Origin: JAXGXJ01 sp963829545
GTDB lineage: Bacteria > Actinomycetota > Thermoleophilia > RBG-16-64-13
Assembly (NCBI GenBank): GCA_963829545.1
Contig: CAWHIX010000010.1
Coordinates: 464,237-528,236, forward strand
DNA: 64,000 nucleotides
Direction of reading: 5' to 3'
Part shown: one piece after another, positions 40,455 through 51,032 of the stretch
Numbering within the stretch: the first letter of the stretch is position 1
Layout: each line of letters begins with the position of its first letter
Translations under genes and position numbers: made by a program
Notes under the pieces: model-generated
What the model saw: the letters and a program-made list of their open reading frames with translations, nothing else
Told to the model about the DNA's origin: nothing
Database searches by the model: none

Positions 40455-42947
40455 ATGGCCAGCGACCGTACGGTAGTCAAGAGACATCCTCGACGTCGCG
40501 GGCGCCGATTCCTGCGAGGCGCTCTGTTCGCCTTCCTCTTGGTCGTGATCGCCGCTCTTGTCCATGCTGGCGGGGTTCTACGTAGCCGTGGATCGCAGTC
40601 TGTCTTCGCTGGACCTCACTTCAGCGCGCGGGACGGCGCAGACCACCCGCATCTTCGACGATTCCGACTCGCCCCACTCTCCTGGCGGAACTGCACGGCG
40701 TGGAGAACCGGCAGACTCTCGAGGCAGACGAGATCCCCCAGATCATGCGCGACGCGGTGGTCGCCATCGAGGACGAGCGCTTCTACATACACCAGGGCGT
40801 GGACTTCCTGGGCATCCTCAGGGCGGCGTGGGCCAACGTCCGAAGTCGGGAGATCGTGCAGGGCGGGTCGACCATCACCCAGCAGTACATAAAGAACGCA
40901 TACATCACCGACGACCAGACCATCGACCGCAAGTTGCGCGAAGCGGCTCTGGCCTATCAGCTGGAGAAGCAGTGGTCGAAGGAGAAGATACTGAACGAGT
41001 ATCTGAACATCATCTACTTCGGAGAGGGGGCTTACGGTATCGAAGCGGCGGCCCAGGAGTACTTCGGTATCCATGCGGCCGATCTGTCCATCGACCAGGC
41101 GGCTCTGCTTGGCCGGGCTGCCCAAGGCCCCTTCCGCCTACTCGCCCCGGCGCGACCCGGGAAAGGCGATGGTAAGGAGGGATCTGGTGCTCAACAGCAT
41201 GTACCAGCAGGACTACATCTCGAGCGCCCAACTCCAGGAGGCCCTCGATGCGCCGCTCGATCTGGTGGAGGAGAGCGGTGACGATGCCGGCACTCTTCCC
41301 TATTGGGTGGAGATGGTGCGGGAGCAACTCGTCGATCGCTACGGTTCGTCCACGGTGCTGGGCGGAGGCCTGCAGGTGTACTGAGCGTGGACCTGGGATT
41401 GCAGGAGCAGGCCGAGACTGTGATCGCCGCGATCCTCGACCGACCGGGGGACCCGTCCGCGGCGCTGGTGTCCATCGACGTGCGCACCGGCCGTTTGCTG
41501 GCCATGGTGGGCGGTTCAGACTTCTCCGAGCTTCAGTTCAACCTGGCCACCCAGGGCCGGCGGCAGCCCGGCTCGGCCTTCAAGCCCTTCGTGTTGGTGA
41601 CAGCCTTGGAGCAAGGCATCGGTCCGGACGCACTCTACGATTCGGGGCCGTTCACCGCAGAGCTTCCCAGCGGGGAGTGGGAAGTCGACTCGTCGGACAA
41701 GGGGCCCCTGTCCCTCAGCGAGGCGACGGCCTCCTCCTCCAACGGGGTGTACGCCCGGCTGATCATGGACGTAGGGGCGGATGCCGTGGCTCAGACCGCC
41801 TACGACATGGGCATCCAGACCTCACTGGGTGATGAGCCCAACCCGGCCATAGCCTTGGGCGGTCTGTCGACCGGAGTCAGCCCTATGGAGATGGCGATGG
41901 CCTACGCCACGCTGGCGACCGGAGGCGAGGCCCTCTCGTCGTCCGTCGGCTTCGGCGAAGAACAGGCCGCCTTCCCCGTGGCCATCGTGAGGGTCACCGA
42001 CTCGGAGGGCCGGGTGCTCGACCAGAACGAGGTCGTGCGTACCCGGGTGATCGACCCGGCCACGGCCGCCATGGCCACGACCTGCCTGGAAGGGGTCATC
42101 GAACATGGCACCGGGACGGCAGCCGCCATCGGTCGGCCCGCTGCCGGCAAGACGGGGACGACGCAGAACTACCGGGACGCCTGGTTCGTCGGTTACACGC
42201 CGGAGATCGTCACCGCCGTCTGGGTCGGGTATCCCACTGAGCAGAAGGCCATGACCGATGTCCACGGCATCAAGGTGACGGGCGGTTCGTTTCCGGCCGA
42301 GATATGGGCCGCGTACATGAAAGAGGCGGTCAAGAACATTCCCATCTCCGATTTTCCCCGAGTCGCCTCTGACGAATGGGTGACCGTGGAGGTGTGCAGC
42401 GAATCGCACCTTCTTCCCACTGAGTTCTGCCCGAGCACCGTGGAAGCCCGGTTCGCTCGAGATGGACAGCCCACTGAAGAGTGTCCCCTGCATGCCGTCC
42501 AGGAGGTGCCTGACGTGGTCGGGATGATCCTGGCCGACGGCCGGGCCCTACTTGAACAGGCCGGCTTCGAGGTCTCCGTGGAGGAGGACCCATCGTCGCT
42601 GGAGGACGCGGGAACGGTGCTGAGACAGGACCCGGACGCCGGGGCCCGGGGGGCCAAAGGCTCTGCCGTCGTCCTGACGGTATCGCTCGGAGCGCCTGAG
42701 GAGGTGGAAGTGCCTCTCCTGCTGGGGCTCAGGATCGAGGAGGCACGCGCGGCGCTCGAGGACGCGGGGCTGCGGGCCAATGAGTCTGCGGAGGCCGATG
42801 ATTCCCCGCCGGCATGGTGATCTACCAGGATATTGAGCCCGGCACCGCGGTCTTGCCAGGGGCGACGGTGACCATCGTCGTCAGCTCGGGACCCGATCCC
42901 GAGCCTCCCCCGAGTCCACGTCTACTACCGACCCCGGCTCGTTCTAG
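40455..42947 (+). CDS. Class A penicillin-binding protein with PASTA domains, broken by 5-6 frameshifts
   Basis: Bifunctional glycosyltransferase/transpeptidase for peptidoglycan. Across frames one reads: a basic N-terminus and membrane anchor; GT51 motifs EDERFYIHQGVD, GGSTITQQYIKN and KILNEYLNIIYFGEGAYG; transpeptidase SxxK in GSAFKPF, SSSNG and KTGTTQNY; then two PASTA repeats (VPDVVGMILADGRALLEQAGF; VPLLLGLRIEEARAALEDAGL) and part of a further one. Shifts fall near 40560, 40675, 41110, 41385, 42810 and 42908; after the last, a stop at 42945 ends the protein in a Ser/Thr tail. All catalytic motifs survive, so indel errors are likelier than decay. It is divergent from tyrS. Confidence 0.85.
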
Positions 42948-42974
42948 CGCGCGCAGCCGGCAGGCGTGTCCCCC

Positions 42975-43931
42975 TCAGGCCCTGCTGACCCGCGTGAACC
43001 CCGAGCAGGCCAGGATGTCGACCCCTTGCCGTTCGTACTCGTCGATGATGAGGTTCATCCCCAAGGAGTCAGAGGCGGTGTGCCCGGCGATGACCACGTT
43101 CAGATGCTCTTCCTTGGCTTTCTTACGGTGCTCCTCCCCCATGTGCATGCCCACGATGGTGCCCACTCCGGCCGCCGCCAGCCTGCCGAGAGAGTCGGCC
43201 GGGCCAGAGGTGCCGCCGGTCATGTCGACCATGATGCGACCGGTCCGCCGCGCGTCATCGCCTTCGAAGATAGTGGGACCGAGCCCGTGAAGCACGGCCT
43301 GCCGGTACTCGGGTATGTCTTTCAGCATGCCGATGAGGTCGTCGACGGTGCCGTTTTCGCCCAGGTCGTCGCAGCGCTCCTGCAGAAAGCTGTTGACGTT
43401 GTTGTCGGCCGGGGTGTGGCAGCACATGAAGGGCAGGTCCAGGAGCCGGGCGGCGGCGATGGTCCTTTCGCTGTTCAGGTGGTGCAGAGCCCGGGTGATC
43501 TCGGCGCGACGCACCTTCATCACGGCATCGCCGTATGCCAGGGACACGCCGAAGGTCCTCCAGATGTCCGATTGCACCCCCATGACTTCCTCCAGACGGG
43601 CGAGCGCCCGGCCTTCGGGGTGGTGGGCCAGGAGAAGGTCCACCGAACGTTCCCGGGCACGCAGCCTGTCGGCCAGCAGCACTTCGCCCACCTCGAGATC
43701 GATGCCGACCAGCATGCTCTTCACCTCCGCCTCGGGATCCCCGAGTAGGATGCGCGTGTCGGCAAAGGGGTTGGTGAGCGCCTCGGTGTCGAACTCCCAG
43801 CGCTTTTCTTCCGGTAGCGCGTCGTAGTCCTTACGCGCCTGTTCCAGTAGGCGGTCCACCCCGGCTTGGCCTCGGGGGTCGGCCGCTATGCCTGCCATGA
43901 TAGCGATATGGTAGACCTCACTCAGTCTCAT
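42975..43931 (-). CDS. NIF3-like (DUF34) metal-binding protein
   Basis: 318 residues beginning MRLSEVYHIAIMAGIAADPRGQ, with VDLLLAHHPEGRAL (His pair typical of the NIF3/YbgI dinuclear metal site), CCHTPADNNVN and, at the C-terminus, VVIAGHTASDSLGMN. Similar long proteins annotated as 'NGG1p-interacting factor NIF3' occur in several anaerobes. NIF3-family proteins have been linked to metal handling or GTP cyclohydrolase-like chemistry, but function here is unknown. It overlaps the end of the glycosylase gene by 14 bases and is convergent with the PBP gene. Confidence 0.78.
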   Translation of the reverse strand: MRLSEVYHIAIMAGIAADPRGQAGVDRLLEQARKDYDALPEEKRWEFDTEALTNPFADTRILLGDPEAEVKSMLVGIDLEVGEVLLADRLRARERSVDLLLAHHPEGRALARLEEVMGVQSDIWRTFGVSLAYGDAVMKVRRAEITRALHHLNSERTIAAARLLDLPFMCCHTPADNNVNSFLQERCDDLGENGTVDDLIGMLKDIPEYRQAVLHGLGPTIFEGDDARRTGRIMVDMTGGTSGPADSLGRLAAAGVGTIVGMHMGEEHRKKAKEEHLNVVIAGHTASDSLGMNLIIDEYERQGVDILACSGFTRVSRA

Positions 43932-44633
43932 GCCTGTTACCTCCGCTCTTCGGGCGCCTATGGGTCACGAACGGACTATCGGCTGCGAAGAAACGCAGCG
44001 GCAGCCGGTCGCCTTTGCTGATACCTATCCGGGTGCTTGTTCCGTACCTGGGAAGGGTAGCCATCGTCGAGGACGTGGAGCCCCGATTCGTCGCCCAGCG
44101 GCAGGCCGTCCAAGGCCGAGCGTCAGGGCAAGGGCCTGGCCGACGCGTCCCGGGCCGCACGAAAGCCAGGCCGGAGGTAAATCCCTGGATTTGGCGTCGC
44201 GCGGGCTTCCGGGGCCCAGCCGGTTGGCCAGCAGCCCGCTGGTTTCACCCAGGGGTTCAAAGGAGCGCACGAGTACGGCCGACCCGACCGACTCTCTGTC
44301 GCACACCAGGTTGAGAAGGACGTGTATGCCGTAGCTCAGATACACGTAGACCGATCCTGGAGGGCCGAACATGGAGCGGTTTCTCAGCGTGGGGCCGCGA
44401 TACGCGTGACAGGCCGGATCGTCGACGGGCAGGTAGGCCTCCACCTCCGTCAAGCGCCCGCCGCCGAGGTTCTCGCGCCACAGGATCTTGCCCACCAACT
44501 CGGCAGCCACCACGTCCGACGGGCGGGCGAAGAAGACCGCCGGAACTGACACCCCGGCGGGCCAGGCGGCTGGCCCGCCCCGGGTCGCGGGGCGTGCGCG
44601 CGAAAGCATGGTGGTATGAACGGGGGATGCCAT
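43918..44633 (-). CDS. 3-methyladenine DNA glycosylase, AAG/MPG family (two frameshifts at 3' end)
   Basis: Excises alkylated purines. The first ~150 residues give FFARPSDVVAAELVGKILWRE, TEVEAYLPVDDPACHAYRGPT (catalytic Glu region), MFGPPGSVYVYLSYGIHVLLN and CGPGRVGQALALTLGL. Then one shift near 44113 is needed to read DGLPLGDESGLHVLDDGY and another near 44050 to read TSTRIGISKGDRLPLRFF, ending at 43918. The domain order is complete across frames. The glycosylase 3' end overlaps the NIF3-like start. Start at ATG 44633 or the internal ATG 44609; the family core begins 30 residues in. Confidence 0.85.
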
Positions 44634-44731
44634 CGGGCAATGGTAGCAGGTGACGCTTTTGGACCGCCCGACAGACGCGCCCCCCGACAGGCCCGCGGTG
44701 CGACGGCCGGCCCTCGCCGTCGACGGGCCGC

Positions 44732-46219
44732 CTATTCAGCGGCGGTATCGGCCTCCAGGCGGGCCAGCGACTCCCGGGCGACGAGCAGCTGCTCGGTCAC
44801 CCTCTCCGGAGCCGTGCCCCCAGGAGAGATCTTGGCCGCGAGAACGTGGTCGAGTTCCACCACATGATAATAGTCTTCGTCGAAGAGAGGGCTGAGCTCG
44901 CGCAACTCCGCAAGGGTGACGCCGGCCAAGGGGCGGCCTTGGCGCGCCGCCACCGCCACCAGTCGCCCCGCGACCCGGTGCGCCTCCCGAAAGGGCAGAC
45001 CCTTCTCCACCAGGTAGTCGGCGACATCGGTGGCCTGAGAGTAGCCTCCTTCGGCAGCGGCGCGCGCCCTTTGCTCATTGAAGATCAGACCGGCGACCAT
45101 GGCCGTCATGGCTTCCAGGCACAGATCGAGTTCCTCGCGCGTGGCGAAGACATAGAGCTTGTCTTCCTGCAGGTCTTTGTTGTAAGCCAGCGGTAGGCCT
45201 TTGAGAAGCGCGCCCAGTCCCTGCAGACGAGCCAGGAAGCCGGCGGCCTTGGCCCGCACCAGTTCGGCCGCGTCGGGGTTGCGCTTCTGGGGCATGATGC
45301 TCGATCCCGAGGTCCACGACTCGGGCAGGCTGGCGAGGCCGAACTCCTGCGTGCTCCAGAGGACCATCTCCTCAGCCAGGCGGGAGAGCGTGAGTGCGCA
45401 ATTGGTGGCCACGGCGACATAGGCGAAGGCCGCGTCGCGGGAAGCGACGGCGTCCATAGCGTTGGGAGCCACGCGGTCGAAACCGAGTTCCTTCGCGACC
45501 ATCTCCCGATCGAGGGGGTAGTTCACGCCGGCGAGGGCCCCGGCCCCGAGGGGCATCCAAGAGGACCCGTCCCAATCAGCGAAACGCTCCCAATCGCGCT
45601 GGAGCATGAAGAAGTAGGCCAGGAGATGGTGGGCCAGAAGCACCGGTTGCGCTCTCTGGAGGTGGGTGTAGCCGGGCATGACCAGCGTCCGCCCCGCTTC
45701 GGCCTGCTTCAGAAGCGCGCGCATGAGAGCCACCAACCGCTCCTGGTGAGCGGGGACGGCTGCCCGCAGATAGAGGTGCAGATCGAGAGCCACCTGGTCG
45801 TTGCGGCTGCGCCCGGTGTGGACTTTCCCGGCCACCGAGCCCGCGATCTCGGTCAGTCGCCGCTCGATGGCCATGTGGATATCCTCGTCCTCGAGCCTCC
45901 ACGTGAAGATGCCCTCCCGGACCTCCTGAGAGACCTGGGCCAGCGCGCCCAGTAGCGCGTCTCCCTCGAGCGCGGTGAGTACCCCGATGGCCACCAGCAT
46001 GCGCACGTGGGCTATGGACCCGGCCACGTCGAAGGGAGCCAGGACGTGGTCGAAAGGTATGGAGGCGTTCAATCGTTCGAACAGGGGCGCTTGGTCGGCC
46101 GCAAAACGACCGCCCCACGGCTTACCGGAGCCGGCCGCCGAAGCCGGGCCGGCGCCGGACTCACTGTCTGTGCCGCCGGCCGCGCCCGGGGCGGCCTCCT
46201 TGTCCGGATCGGAGAGCAT
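44732..46219 (-). CDS. argH: Argininosuccinate lyase
   Basis: Cleaves argininosuccinate to arginine and fumarate. 495 residues: an Ala/Gly-rich N-terminal extension of ~30 residues, then KPWGGRFA, VHTGRSRNDQVALDLHLYLR, PGYTHLQRAQP and the signature GSSIMPQKRNPD. ATG 46219 directly abuts the argG stop (TAGATG). It is the last arg gene of the operon. The extension is unusual but may be a misplaced start, as the family core begins near residue 33. Confidence 0.95.
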   Translation of the reverse strand: MLSDPDKEAAPGAAGGTDSESGAGPASAAGSGKPWGGRFAADQAPLFERLNASIPFDHVLAPFDVAGSIAHVRMLVAIGVLTALEGDALLGALAQVSQEVREGIFTWRLEDEDIHMAIERRLTEIAGSVAGKVHTGRSRNDQVALDLHLYLRAAVPAHQERLVALMRALLKQAEAGRTLVMPGYTHLQRAQPVLLAHHLLAYFFMLQRDWERFADWDGSSWMPLGAGALAGVNYPLDREMVAKELGFDRVAPNAMDAVASRDAAFAYVAVATNCALTLSRLAEEMVLWSTQEFGLASLPESWTSGSSIMPQKRNPDAAELVRAKAAGFLARLQGLGALLKGLPLAYNKDLQEDKLYVFATREELDLCLEAMTAMVAGLIFNEQRARAAAEGGYSQATDVADYLVEKGLPFREAHRVAGRLVAVAARQGRPLAGVTLAELRELSPLFDEDYYHVVELDHVLAAKISPGGTAPERVTEQLLVARESLARLEADTAAE

Positions 46220-47422
46220 CTAGAGCAGGCCCTGATGCCGACGCGCATAGACTTCCACCGGGAGGCCCCAAAGCTCGATGAAGCCCACAGCGGACTGGTG
46301 GCTGAACGTGTCTCCTGAGCCGTAGGTGGCCAGAGCGTCCACATAGAGCGAGTTGGGCGAGCGCCGACCGACAACGCTGCAGGTGCCTTTGTAGTAGCGG
46401 AGTCGCACGTCTCCGGTCACGTGCTGCTGGCTCTGGTCGATGAAGGCGCGCAGGCAGTCGGCCAGGGGGCTGAACCACAGACCGTCGTAGATGAGTTCCG
46501 TCATGCGCTGGCCGATGGAATACTTGAAGTGCTGCAGTTCTCGGGTGAAGGTGAGGTCCTCCAGTTCGCCGTGGGCCTTGATGAGCGACAACGGGCCCGC
46601 GGCCTCGTAGACCTCGCGGCTCTTGATGCCTACCCGGCGGTTCTCCACCATGTCGATGCGACCGAACCCAGTAGCGCCGGCGATCAGGTCGATCTTCTCC
46701 ACCAGTTCCACCGGGCCCATCTTCTCACCGTCCAGCGACACGGGGAGCCCTGCCTCGAAGCCGATGATGACCTCCACCGGTTCGTCGGGCGCATCCTGGG
46801 GGTCGACGGTGAAGGCGTAGGCGTCGTTGGGAGCGGGCGTCCAGGGGTCCTCCAGCTCCCCACACTCGATGGCCCGGCCCCAGAGGTTCTCGTCGATTGA
46901 GTAGGGGTTCTTCTTGGTCAGCGGCAGCTCGATGCCCCGCTCGGCCAGATAGTCCATGATCTGGGGCCGCGTCATCCCCCACTCCCGCGCGGGGCCCAGC
47001 ACCTTGATGGATGGGTCCAGACAGCGGACGGAGACATCAATGCGCACCTGGTCGTTGCCCTTGGCGGTGCAGCCATGGGCCACCACTTTGGCGCCGTACT
47101 GGTGGGCGGCCTCCACCATCTTCTTCGCGATGAGAGGACGGGATAGCGCGGAGTGCAGAGGATACTTGTTCTCGTACAGGGCGTTGGCCTTGAGGGCCTC
47201 GAAAGCATACCCGGTGAGGAACTCCTCCTTGGCATCGACCACGATCGACTCGACGGCCCCGGCGGTGAGGCCACGCTGCCGCAAACCCTCCACGTCCTTC
47301 ATGTGGCCTACGTCGACCAGCAGCGCCACGATGTCGTAGCCGTACTTCTCCTTCATGTACGGGACGAGCGCCGAGGTGTCCAGTCCCCCGGAATAAGCCA
47401 GTACGCAGATCTCGTTAGACAT
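46220..47422 (-). CDS. argG: Argininosuccinate synthase
   Basis: Joins citrulline and aspartate with ATP. 400 residues with the ATP-pyrophosphatase motif AYSGGLDTS, HGCTAKGNDQVRID, KKNPYSIDENLWGRAIE and EFLTGYAF, all typical. Starts at ATG 47422, six bases from the argR stop. It is strongly coupled with argH downstream. Confidence 0.96.
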   Translation of the reverse strand: MSNEICVLAYSGGLDTSALVPYMKEKYGYDIVALLVDVGHMKDVEGLRQRGLTAGAVESIVVDAKEEFLTGYAFEALKANALYENKYPLHSALSRPLIAKKMVEAAHQYGAKVVAHGCTAKGNDQVRIDVSVRCLDPSIKVLGPAREWGMTRPQIMDYLAERGIELPLTKKNPYSIDENLWGRAIECGELEDPWTPAPNDAYAFTVDPQDAPDEPVEVIIGFEAGLPVSLDGEKMGPVELVEKIDLIAGATGFGRIDMVENRRVGIKSREVYEAAGPLSLIKAHGELEDLTFTRELQHFKYSIGQRMTELIYDGLWFSPLADCLRAFIDQSQQHVTGDVRLRYYKGTCSVVGRRSPNSLYVDALATYGSGDTFSHQSAVGFIELWGLPVEVYARRHQGLL

Positions 47423-47427
47423 TCTTA

Positions 47428-47886
47428 CTATCCTCCCAGTTCAGTTAGATACCCGCTGACGGTCTCAGCCGCCTGCGGATCCTTGGTCACGACAATGACT
47501 GTGTCGTCGCCGGCCACACAGCCCAGGATGGCCTCGTGGTCCAGTTCGTCCACTACCCGTCCCAGCCCGGGGGCCGCCCCGGGGTCACAGCGCAGCACAA
47601 GCAGGTTCTGAGCTGTGACTATGCCTCGCCCGAACTCCTTCAGCATACGCGAGCAGGCGGTGCGAGCATCGGGCTTCTCCTCGGTTTGAGGCACGAACAC
47701 ATACCTGGTCCGGCCGGTGAGGTCCCGCCCCTTCTGCAATCCGATCTCCCGCAGATCTCGGCTGATCGTCGCCTGCGTCACTTCGCAGCCTGCCCGCGAA
47801 AGGGCCTCCATCAATTGCCGCTGGCTGGCGATGGGCTGCTCGCGCAGGACCCTGCGGATGATCTGCTGTCTTTGGCGCTTGTTCAT
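47428..47886 (-). CDS. argR: Arginine repressor ArgR
   Basis: 152 residues: winged helix N-terminus (QRQQIIRRVLREQPIASQRQ, CEVTQATISRDLREIGLQK) and the C-terminal hexamerisation/arginine-binding domain (LDHEAILGCVAGDDTVIVV with the Asp pair that binds arginine). ATG 47886 lies four bases after the argF stop; longer in-frame starts lie within argF. ArgR probably binds the two palindromes overlapping the argC promoter (52078-52112), giving autogenous control of the whole operon. Confidence 0.93.
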   Translation of the reverse strand: MNKRQRQQIIRRVLREQPIASQRQLMEALSRAGCEVTQATISRDLREIGLQKGRDLTGRTRYVFVPQTEEKPDARTACSRMLKEFGRGIVTAQNLLVLRCDPGAAPGLGRVVDELDHEAILGCVAGDDTVIVVTKDPQAAETVSGYLTELGG

Positions 47887-47890
47887 CGCC

Positions 47891-48805
47891 TCAGGTGGGT
47901 CCCAGCAAGAAGGCCATGAGGGCCTTCTGGGCATGCAGTCGGTTCTCTGCCTGATCGAACACCGCCGACTGCGGACCGTCCATGACCTCGTCGGTGATCT
48001 CGTCTCCCCGATGGGCCGGGAGGCAGTGCATCGCGATGGCGTCGGGCTGGGCCACCCCCAGCAGGGCGTGGTTCACCTGGTAGGGCCGCAAAGCATCGAC
48101 CTTGCCTGCGTCGTCGTCCTGCCCCATGCTGATCCAGACGTCGGTATAGAGAGCGGAGGCCCCGCCCGCTGCAGTCACGGGGTCGCGCTCCACCCACACC
48201 CGCGTCCCCTGGCGTTCGGCCAAGCGCACGATCGAGGCCATCTTGGCCGCGGGCAGATCGCATCCCTCCGGGACGGAGAGGCAAAGGTCCACCCCGGCCA
48301 TGGCAGCCGCCTCGGCCAGCGAAGCCGCCACGTTGTTGCCGTCGCCGAGATAGGTGATCTTGCGGCCCTTGGCGTCCGGAAAGCGCTCTCTGAAGGTCTG
48401 GATATCGGCCAGGGCTTGGCAGGGATGGTCGTCGTCGGTGAGGGCGTTGATGACGGGCACGCTTGCGGCCGCCGCCAGGTCTTCCACGTCCTTGTTGGCG
48501 AAGGTGCGGATCACGATGCCGTCGACGAAGCGCGACAGCGTGCGGGCGGTGTCCGCGATGCTCTCCGACTTGCGCATCTGCAGTTCTTGCTCGGAGAGGT
48601 ACAGAGGCATGCCGCCCAACTGATACACCCCCACGCCGAACGACACCCGAGTGCGGGTGGAAGGCTTGGCGAAGATGAGCGCCACCGACTTGCCGGCCAG
48701 CGGACTGCCGTGCCCGCTCTTCTTCCAGGTGGACGCGTCGGTGAGTACGCGCTCGAACTCCTCCGCGTTCAGGTCCTCGACTGTGATGAAGTGCCTTGCG
48801 ACCAT
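47891..48805 (-). CDS. argF: Ornithine carbamoyltransferase
   Basis: Makes citrulline from ornithine and carbamoyl phosphate. 304 residues with KPSTRTRVSF (carbamoyl-phosphate site), DDHPCQALADIQT and HCLPAHRGDEI (ornithine site). Starts at ATG 48805, ten bases from the argB stop. It takes the place after argB where many related clusters carry argD. Confidence 0.95.
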   Translation of the reverse strand: MVARHFITVEDLNAEEFERVLTDASTWKKSGHGSPLAGKSVALIFAKPSTRTRVSFGVGVYQLGGMPLYLSEQELQMRKSESIADTARTLSRFVDGIVIRTFANKDVEDLAAAASVPVINALTDDDHPCQALADIQTFRERFPDAKGRKITYLGDGNNVAASLAEAAAMAGVDLCLSVPEGCDLPAAKMASIVRLAERQGTRVWVERDPVTAAGGASALYTDVWISMGQDDDAGKVDALRPYQVNHALLGVAQPDAIAMHCLPAHRGDEITDEVMDGPQSAVFDQAENRLHAQKALMAFLLGPT

Positions 48806-48815
48806 GTCGGACCCC

Positions 48816-49715
48816 CTATGACCCCGAGAAGGCGTTCCCGGGGACTATCTTGGTGCCCAGTCCTGCGTCGTCGGTCATTATCTCCAGCAGGACCGAGTGG
48901 GCGATACGACCATCTATGATATGAGCGGCCGCCGCTCCGCCCTCCAGGCTGGTGAGGACGGCCTCGAGCTTGGGGATCATCCCTTTGGAGACCTTGCTGC
49001 TCTCCACGAACTCCATCACCTCCGCCGCGCTGCATTCGGATATGACCGAACTTTCGTCCTCCGGATCGGCGAGCAGACCGCCGACGTCGGTGAGGAAGAT
49101 CACCTTCTCGGCTTTGAGGGCGGCGGCTATGGCACCGGCCACCGTGTCGGCGTTTATGTTGTAGGTCTCACCGTTGGGCCCCATGCCCACAGATGCCACC
49201 ACAGGCACGTAATCGGCGTCGAGCAGAGCCAGCAGATCGGTGTTGATGTGGGAGACCTCCCCCACCAGTCCCAGATCCAGCCTGGTCCCGTCGGCGCCGC
49301 GCTTGAGGAGCGGACGGGCGTGGATAAGGCTCCCGTCGTCGCCGCAGAGACCAACGGCCGGCGCACCCTTGCTGTTGATGAGGCCGACGATCTCCTTGTT
49401 GACCTTGCCCACCAGCACCATCTTGGCCACCTCCATGGTGGCCAGGTCGGTCACGCGCAGACCGTCGACGAACTTGACCGGCAGGTCGAGCTTCCGCATC
49501 CACTTGCTGACCTCGGCGCCTCCCCCGTGCACGATGATGGGCCTTATCCCCACAAAGCGCAGCATGGCGATGTCGGTGGCGAACTCGTCCTTCAGGTCGG
49601 CCGAACTCATGGCGGCGCCGCCGTACTTGATGACCATGGTGCTGCCGCTGAACATGCGGATGTAGGGCAGCGATTCAAGTAGCGTCTCGACCCTCTTGCG
49701 GTATATCTCGCGCAT
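48816..49715 (-). CDS. argB: Acetylglutamate kinase
   Basis: Phosphorylates N-acetylglutamate. 299 residues: an N-terminal helix (REIYRKRVETLLESLPYIRMF) of the sort seen in arginine-inhibited hexameric enzymes, MVIKYGGAAM, VHGGGAEVSKWMRKL, VDGLRVTD and GMIPKLEA. The N-terminal helix suggests feedback inhibition by arginine; this is inferred from the family. It sits between argJ (8-base gap) and argF. Confidence 0.95.
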   Translation of the reverse strand: MREIYRKRVETLLESLPYIRMFSGSTMVIKYGGAAMSSADLKDEFATDIAMLRFVGIRPIIVHGGGAEVSKWMRKLDLPVKFVDGLRVTDLATMEVAKMVLVGKVNKEIVGLINSKGAPAVGLCGDDGSLIHARPLLKRGADGTRLDLGLVGEVSHINTDLLALLDADYVPVVASVGMGPNGETYNINADTVAGAIAAALKAEKVIFLTDVGGLLADPEDESSVISECSAAEVMEFVESSKVSKGMIPKLEAVLTSLEGGAAAAHIIDGRIAHSVLLEIMTDDAGLGTKIVPGNAFSGS

Positions 49716-49723
49716 GATCGCTC

Positions 49724-51032
49724 CTACGAATGATATTCAGCGTTGATGGTGATGTATTCATGGCCCAGGTCGGCGAAGTACAGCTCTCCTTCGCCCTGTC
49801 CCAGACCCAGATCGAGATCGATCTCGATCTCTCGCTCCTTCATCCCGGCCACGAGACTCTGCCACTCGTCGTCCGGAACCTCCCGGGCGGCTCCATCTTC
49901 GACCACCTTCACCGAGCAGAGATGGAGACAGGCGTTGGGCAGCGAACGGCCGGCAAGCCTGGCCCCCGCCGAACTGATGACCCGTCCCCAGTTGGGGTCG
50001 CCCCCGTGCATGGCCGTCTTGACCAGTGGTGATTCACCTATGGCTCGGCACACGAAAGCCGCGCTGCGGTCGTCGTCGGCGCCGCGCACTCTTACCCGCA
50101 TTATCTTTGTCGATCCTTCTCCGTCGGCCACCATCATCAGAGCGAGGCGGTGGAGCAGTGCGCGCAGAGCCTCCGCGAACAGCTGCTTGCCGGCCCCTTG
50201 CGGGTGCAGCCCGGAGGCGCCGCTCGGCCAGGAAGAAGACCGCGTCGTTGGTGCTCATCTCCCCATCGACGGTGATCTTGTTGAAGGTCTCCCCCACCGC
50301 GCCCGCCAGCAGGCTCTGAGCTTCGTCCGCCTCCAGCAGGGCGTCCGTAGTCACCACGCATAGCATGGTGGCCATGGCCGGGGAGATCATGCCGGCCCCC
50401 TTGGCGCAGGCGCCGAGGCGCACCACGCCCTGGGGCAACTGCACCTCGAGAGCGCATTCCTTGGCGAAGCGGTCGGTGGTCATGATGGCCGAGCTGAAAG
50501 CGGCACCTGCGTCCGCTGTGACCGCCGCCGCGGCCCTGGCCGTCGCGTCCGCCATGAACGATGCGTCCAGTTGCACGCCGATGATGCCCGTGGAGGCCAC
50601 GGCCGCACGATCGACGGGGATACCCATGGTGTGGGCGCATGCCTGCTGCATCGCCCGCGCTACCTCCAAGCCGTTCTGCCCCGTGCAGGCGTTGGCGTTG
50701 CCGCTGTTGATGGCCACGGCCAGGAGTCCTCCCGGAACCGTCTCCTCGCGCGTGACGACGACGGGCGCCGCCGCGAAGGCGTTGGTAGTGGATACATGTC
50801 CGGAGGAAGCCGTTCCCCGCCATTCGGGAGCCACGGCGACGACGCCCATGTCCGGGCGGCCGCTCTGCTTCAGCCCGACCACGATGCCACTGGCCAGGAA
50901 GCCCTCCGGAAAGGTGACTCCGGGGGACCTGCCGTCGGGCTCGACGAGATGTACGCCATCGGGCAACGAGAAGAAGCGGGTCTCCAGGGGCGAGACGACG
51001 ATAGGATGCTCGCTGGTCGTCTCCACGGTCAC
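49724..51032 (-). CDS. argJ: Bifunctional ornithine acetyltransferase / N-acetylglutamate synthase (one frameshift)
   Basis: Recycles the acetyl group in arginine synthesis. The N-terminal part shows INSGNANACTG, the autoprocessing site region KGAGMISPAMATML (Thr nucleophile) and FNKITVDGEMSTNDA. The C-terminal part, in another frame, shows GLHPQGAGKQLFAEALRALL, GADDDRSA, HGGDPNWGRVISSAG and the end YITINAEYHS. The frames meet at about 50221-50225, where one extra base explains the shift. The start is GTG 51032, overlapping the argC stop as GTGA. Corrected length about 435 residues. The cyclic pathway it implies does not need a separate argA. Confidence 0.92.

Noticed and set aside
40455..42947. 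Programmed ribosomal frameshifting in the PBP gene
   Set aside because: Five or six shifts at non-slippery sites in one gene are not plausible as programmed events.
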